Shown here: positions 33,427 to 35,667 of the stretch, one piece after another
Layout: every line of letters begins with the position of its first letter
How positions within the stretch are numbered: the stretch's first letter is position 1
NCBI GenBank assembly: GCA_050180235.1
Contig: JBFXEJ010000063.1
Coordinates: 1 to 35,667 of the forward strand
Source of the DNA: JAABRU01 sp050180235
Lineage (GTDB): Bacteria > Desulfobacterota > Desulfobacteria > Desulfobacterales > Desulfococcaceae
Reading direction: 5' to 3'
DNA length: 35,667 nt
Made by a program: the position numbers and the translations under genes
Notes under the pieces: generated by a model
What the model saw: only the letters and a program-made list of their open reading frames with translations
Told to the model about the DNA's origin: nothing
Database searches by the model: none

Positions 33427-33503
33427 CGTCATATCGGCGAATGCCGGTATCCAGACCGTTAATACCGGATTCTTGCTTATGCCTGAAAATCATGATTTCA
33501 GGC
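33427..33503. repeat. GTCATTCCGG-type repeat plus palindrome after the oxidase gene
   Basis: CCGTCATATCGGCGAATGCCGGTATCCAG with CCGGATTCTTGCTTA is the decayed form of the dispersed repeat also seen at 34877. GCCTGAAAATCATGATTTCAGGC at 33481-33503 is a near-perfect palindrome that may end transcription, although no T-run follows directly. Confidence 0.55.
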
Positions 33504-33647
33504 AGTTAAAAATTTTGCACATGACCTGAATATCTGCTTTGCAGAAGAAAAAAATTAAAATGGGAGAATCGGATTATGAGAATCTGTTTGTATTTTTGGA
33601 AAACCAATATCTGAGCAGAGACTGATGACCTGCCTCTTTCTGAACTT

Positions 33648-33748
33648 ATACCAATTCGCCATTTATTTTATATAATATTGCCAATTTTTTCTGTTTAATT
33701 ACAGTATATTGCTTTTTCAGAAACATGTTTTTAACAGCGATTTGGTAT
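33648..33748. repeat. AT-rich element with inverted ends ATACCAATTCGC / GCGATTTGGTAT
   Basis: The 12-base ends (33648-33659 and 33737-33748) pair at 11 of 12. The interior is very AT-rich and non-coding. It lies just upstream of the riboswitch promoter. No gene is seen anywhere in 33391-33951. Confidence 0.5.
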
Positions 33749-33776
33749 TATACGCAATATTTTTTATTTTTTTTTA

Positions 33777-33805
33777 TTGACATAAAAATTTCATGATGTT
33801 ATGGG
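33777..33805 (+). promoter_or_regulatory. Promoter of the riboswitch transcript
   Basis: A perfect TTGACA at 33777-33782 is 17 bases before TATGGG at 33800-33805, which has an extended TG upstream (TGTTATGG). A start near 33812 would put the aptamer at the 5' end of the RNA. Confidence 0.5.
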
Positions 33806-33821
33806 GATTTATAATTTTATC

Positions 33822-33894
33822 AGATAAAGCCAAACCCGCCGCAAGACGGGGACGGAAAGCTTCGGGTCTTACAAAAAGACAGCCGGGCTGCCTG
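33822..33894 (+). promoter_or_regulatory. GEMM-I (cyclic-dinucleotide) riboswitch aptamer
   Basis: The layout matches the GEMM-I class. CCAAACC leads into stem CCCGCC-GCAA-GACGGG (33835-33850) with a GNRA tetraloop. GGACGGAAAGC follows (family GGACGCAAAGCC), then the second arm GTCTT...AAGAC (33866-33880), and the closing AGCCGGGCTGCC. The outer stem can form AGCC (33828-33831) / GGCT (33886-33889). The C-to-G change in the GACGCAAAGC segment is unusual. Known: this class binds c-di-GMP, while a variant in some deltaproteobacteria binds 3',3'-cGAMP. The ligand was not decided here. Downstream is the secreted protein at 33952. Confidence 0.86.
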
Positions 33895-33917
33895 AACAGG
33901 GTAGCCCGGCTTTTTTG
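33881..33917 (+). terminator. Riboswitch-controlled intrinsic terminator (expression platform)
   Basis: AGCCGGGCTGCC (33881-33892) pairs with GGTAGCCCGGCT (33900-33911), a 12-bp stem with one G-U pair and a 7-base loop, followed by a T-run. The 5' arm is the same sequence that closes the aptamer, so the two folds exclude one another. This predicts that ligand binding prevents termination (an ON switch). Confidence 0.82.
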
Positions 33918-33951
33918 TTTCTGAAAACAAACCCAAAAAGGAGAAACGATC

Positions 33952-34806
33952 ATGAAAAGACTTATGGCAATCTGTGTTGCGGCATTTACTTTGTGGTTTC
34001 CTATAGCGGCGGATGCGGCATCTCTGATTTTTGATCAGCTTCAACATCGGAAATATGAAGACGGCACGGATATTAACAGGATTTCGTTTTCATTCAAAGA
34101 TCAGAGCGGAAATTTAATTATTGATAATATTGTAAAATCCGTAGAATTATCTGATCCTGACGGCATAGTAATTCAACTGTCAAATATTGTTTTTAATCCG
34201 TTTTATAAAGCTTTGTACGGCTCTTATGATGCTCAGAATGGCAAATGGAATTATGGCAGTTCCTTTTCTTCTGCTGAACCCTATTATTCTCTGAACTTCA
34301 ATGAATCTCTCAAGTCAGGGCAATATCATCTGAAGGTAACGGATAACAGCAATATTGTCTATGATGCTGACAGGACATTTAACGGTGAAATCGTAACATT
34401 GCCGGTAATCTCGTCAAAATCCTTTTATGCTTACAGAGACAGTTCAGGAAATCTGATTTGGACATGGAGCAGACCGTCCGATCTGGATACCGGGTTGAAT
34501 ACCTCTGTGAGAGCATTTGTTTCAATATACAATAATGATCAGTATATGGGAGAACTTTATGTGACAGTGCCGACACATCTGGGCTATCTGTTTGTTCCGA
34601 ATGATGTGTATCAGAAAGTATTGGCAGAAGGGAGTATTTTCAAACTTGGCATACAGCTTAGGACAAATGACAACCAGAACCGTTCTTACTCAAAATTCCC
34701 GATAGTAGAGGAAGCCGGAACAGCGTTTTTTGATGTGAACAGTGACGGACAGACTGGACTGCCGGAGGCAATTCATTGTTTACAGATAACATCGGGTTTG
34801 AAATAA
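33952..34806 (+). CDS. Secreted beta-rich protein with C-terminal dockerin-like calcium loop
   Basis: 284 residues. A Sec signal peptide (MKRLMAICVAAFTLWFPIAADA) ends before AS, and AAAAGGAG lies before the ATG. The body is predicted to be beta-strand rich, with many aromatic, Asn, Ser and Gly residues (for example PYYSLNFNESL, LIWTWSRPSDL), as in extracellular adhesins or matrix proteins. The final 26 residues contain DVNSDGQTGLPEAIHCLQITSGL. This is a DxNxDGxxGLxEAI calcium-binding loop plus helix, like half a dockerin or the C-terminal tags common on secreted proteins of this bacterial group. The gene is controlled by the riboswitch just upstream. Function is otherwise unknown; a role in surface attachment or extracellular structure is inference. 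Confidence 0.82.
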   Translation: MKRLMAICVAAFTLWFPIAADAASLIFDQLQHRKYEDGTDINRISFSFKDQSGNLIIDNIVKSVELSDPDGIVIQLSNIVFNPFYKALYGSYDAQNGKWNYGSSFSSAEPYYSLNFNESLKSGQYHLKVTDNSNIVYDADRTFNGEIVTLPVISSKSFYAYRDSSGNLIWTWSRPSDLDTGLNTSVRAFVSIYNNDQYMGELYVTVPTHLGYLFVPNDVYQKVLAEGSIFKLGIQLRTNDNQNRSYSKFPIVEEAGTAFFDVNSDGQTGLPEAIHCLQITSGLK

Positions 34807-34876
34807 CCGTCTGAACCCGGATTCACGGGATTAAAGGATTGCCGGGATTTTAATCTTGGCAACTGCTGTTACACAG

Positions 34877-34951
34877 CATCGTAATAACGGCGAACGCTGG
34901 TATCCAGAATCATCTCAAAACACTGGATTCCTGCTTACAGAGGAATGAGGG
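34877..34951. repeat. Dispersed repeat GCGAACGCTGGTATCCAG ... TGGATTCCTGC
   Basis: ACGGCGAACGCTGGTATCCAG and CTGGATTCCTGCTTACAGAGGAATGAG form an imperfect inverted repeat, the same family as 33427-33485 and 20261-20324. It lies between the secreted protein and the DUF29 gene. 34807-34876 also contains short GGGATT-type repeats and no gene. Confidence 0.55.
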
Positions 34952-35053
34952 TAAATACAGAACGTTCCTGATTTTTGAAAGGGCTGCATAATGTCATCAT
35001 TCATTGAATGCGAACATATAAGTTCTTATTCCGACATGGAAAACATCTCTGTA

Positions 35054-35500
35054 TCACACCGGATAAAAATGATCACCGAGTATTTCATCCAAAGAATATT
35101 CGCAGGAAGCAGGAAAAGAATCCTCATCAAAACCGGTTTCATTGGCAGCAGACAGGATCGCTATTTCATACGCGTCATGAATCTTTTTGTCCAGTTCATG
35201 GGTAAGACTGGGGCTGTCTTCCAGCAGAAGCCGGATTCTTTTGCGCTGTTCTCTGAGAGTGCGCTCCCAACTCTTTGAACGCAGAGCAGGCTGAAACTGC
35301 CATTTCAGCAGATGAGCCAGCAGGACTGCAAGCCTGTTTATCAGTTGACGTTTGTCACTTCTTGCCATGCCTTCCAATTCCTCTGCTATATTTTCCGTAT
35401 CCAAATCTGAAAAATTTTTCTCCCGCAAAAGTCTTGCGCTGTTCATCAGCCACGCGTAAAAATCCTGCCCGTAGCCTACAGCCGATATTGTTTTGCTCAT
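35054..35500 (-). CDS. DUF29-family protein
   Basis: 148 residues. Start ATG 35500 follows AAAGGAGACAG. The sequence YGQDFYAWLMNSARLLREKNFSDLDTENIAEELEGMARSDKRQL opens DUF29, a helical domain. KWQFQPALRSKSWERTLREQRKRI and LLEDSPSLTHEL follow, with the DE/Y-rich C-terminus. The family is abundant in cyanobacteria and filamentous sulfate reducers, often in several copies, and its biochemical function is unknown. It is preceded 33 bases upstream by another gene on the same strand, with which it may be co-transcribed. Confidence 0.9.
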   Translation of the reverse strand: MSKTISAVGYGQDFYAWLMNSARLLREKNFSDLDTENIAEELEGMARSDKRQLINRLAVLLAHLLKWQFQPALRSKSWERTLREQRKRIRLLLEDSPSLTHELDKKIHDAYEIAILSAANETGFDEDSFPASCEYSLDEILGDHFYPV

Positions 35501-35533
35501 TTCTGTCTCCTTTGAAAAATGTAATCTCCCGCG

Positions 35534-35667
35534 TCAGAGATTTTTCAGCACAAACGCTGTCCGTTCCCTGACAGGAAGCACAGGAACCCGTATCAATTCA
35601 TAATCAAGCATGTTGTATGCCTCAGCAGTGAGATTATCCAGTTTTGCTGCGGTTTGATCATCCTCAA
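35534..35667 (-). CDS. 3' end of a gene running off the window
   Basis: The window end enters an open frame whose last about 44 residues include DDQTAAKLDNLTAEAYNMLD and VLPVRERTAFVLKNL before TGA at 35536-35534. The 5' part lies beyond 35667. The sequence looks like a real protein end (balanced composition, no rare codons), but no family can be named. Confidence 0.6.
   Translation of the reverse strand, partial: EDDQTAAKLDNLTAEAYNMLDYELIRVPVLPVRERTAFVLKNL

Noticed and set aside
34991..35278. A 95-codon plus-strand frame
   Set aside because: Mostly antisense to the DUF29 gene, no ribosome site and no recognisable features.

Overview
The window looks like a stretch of chromosome from a mesophilic, moderately AT-rich Gram-negative bacterium. 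The best guess is a sulfate-reducing or related member of the Desulfobacterota. That placement is inference from several traits together: a GEMM-I riboswitch ahead of a secreted protein, DUF1566, DUF29 and pentapeptide proteins, an orphan mannose-type EIIA, a Mop/ModBAC molybdate locus, and many short palindromic intergenic repeats. No rRNA, tRNA, CRISPR array or transposase gene was seen.

Layout. 1-620: a MazF/PemK-type toxin broken by one in-frame stop, behind a good promoter. 648-10666 (minus strand): a pentapeptide-repeat/Mrr-type nuclease fusion, a giant secreted MG-domain (alpha-2-macroglobulin-like) protein of about 2,100 residues, a TIR-DUF1566 protein and a stand-alone PD-(D/E)XK protein. 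10811-14582 (plus): gyrA and gpsA, overlapping. 14583-16523: a two-gene AAA-ATPase plus TOPRIM (DUF3226-like) cassette resembling PARIS/OLD-type defence modules, bracketed by two copies of the last 30 bp of gpsA. 16558-20180: an acidic lipoprotein, a conserved CxNCP-motif protein, and a histidine kinase and response regulator separated by a palindromic element. 20414-22210 (minus): tsaE, lysC and a possible 32-residue membrane peptide. 22882-26057: molybdate uptake (mop, modB, modA, modC). 26203-27439 (minus): a membrane HExxH protein and EIIA-Man. 27654-30325: an XRE/S24 repressor and parE, the latter probably using an ATT start. 30562-33390: a fused FAD/Fe-S (GlcD-GlcF-like) oxidoreductase. 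33777-34806: promoter, cyclic-dinucleotide riboswitch and a secreted protein with a C-terminal dockerin-like loop. 35054-35667 (minus): a DUF29 protein and the 3' end of another gene.

Working together. ModA binds molybdate outside the membrane, ModB/ModC import it, and Mop holds it inside; ModC lacks the usual C-terminal TOBE domain, which Mop may replace. The kinase and regulator form a two-component pair with unknown output. Candidate conflict genes (MazF remnant, pentapeptide-Mrr, TIR-DUF1566, PD-(D/E)XK, AAA/TOPRIM pair) concentrate in the first half.

Intergenic DNA is crowded with hairpin or terminal-inverted-repeat elements. At least four families are seen: one with ends resembling TTAGGTGATTTC (four copies), one present as an inverted pair 5 kb apart with a decayed third copy, CACAGAG/CACAAAG palindromes, and several singletons. 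They abut or overlap gene ends (histidine kinase, EIIA, HExxH protein), and a related insertion-like duplication lies inside the modA signal peptide. The most promising leads are the riboswitch-controlled secreted protein, the AAA/TOPRIM cassette at the gpsA 3' end, and the pentapeptide-Mrr and TIR-DUF1566 fusions.
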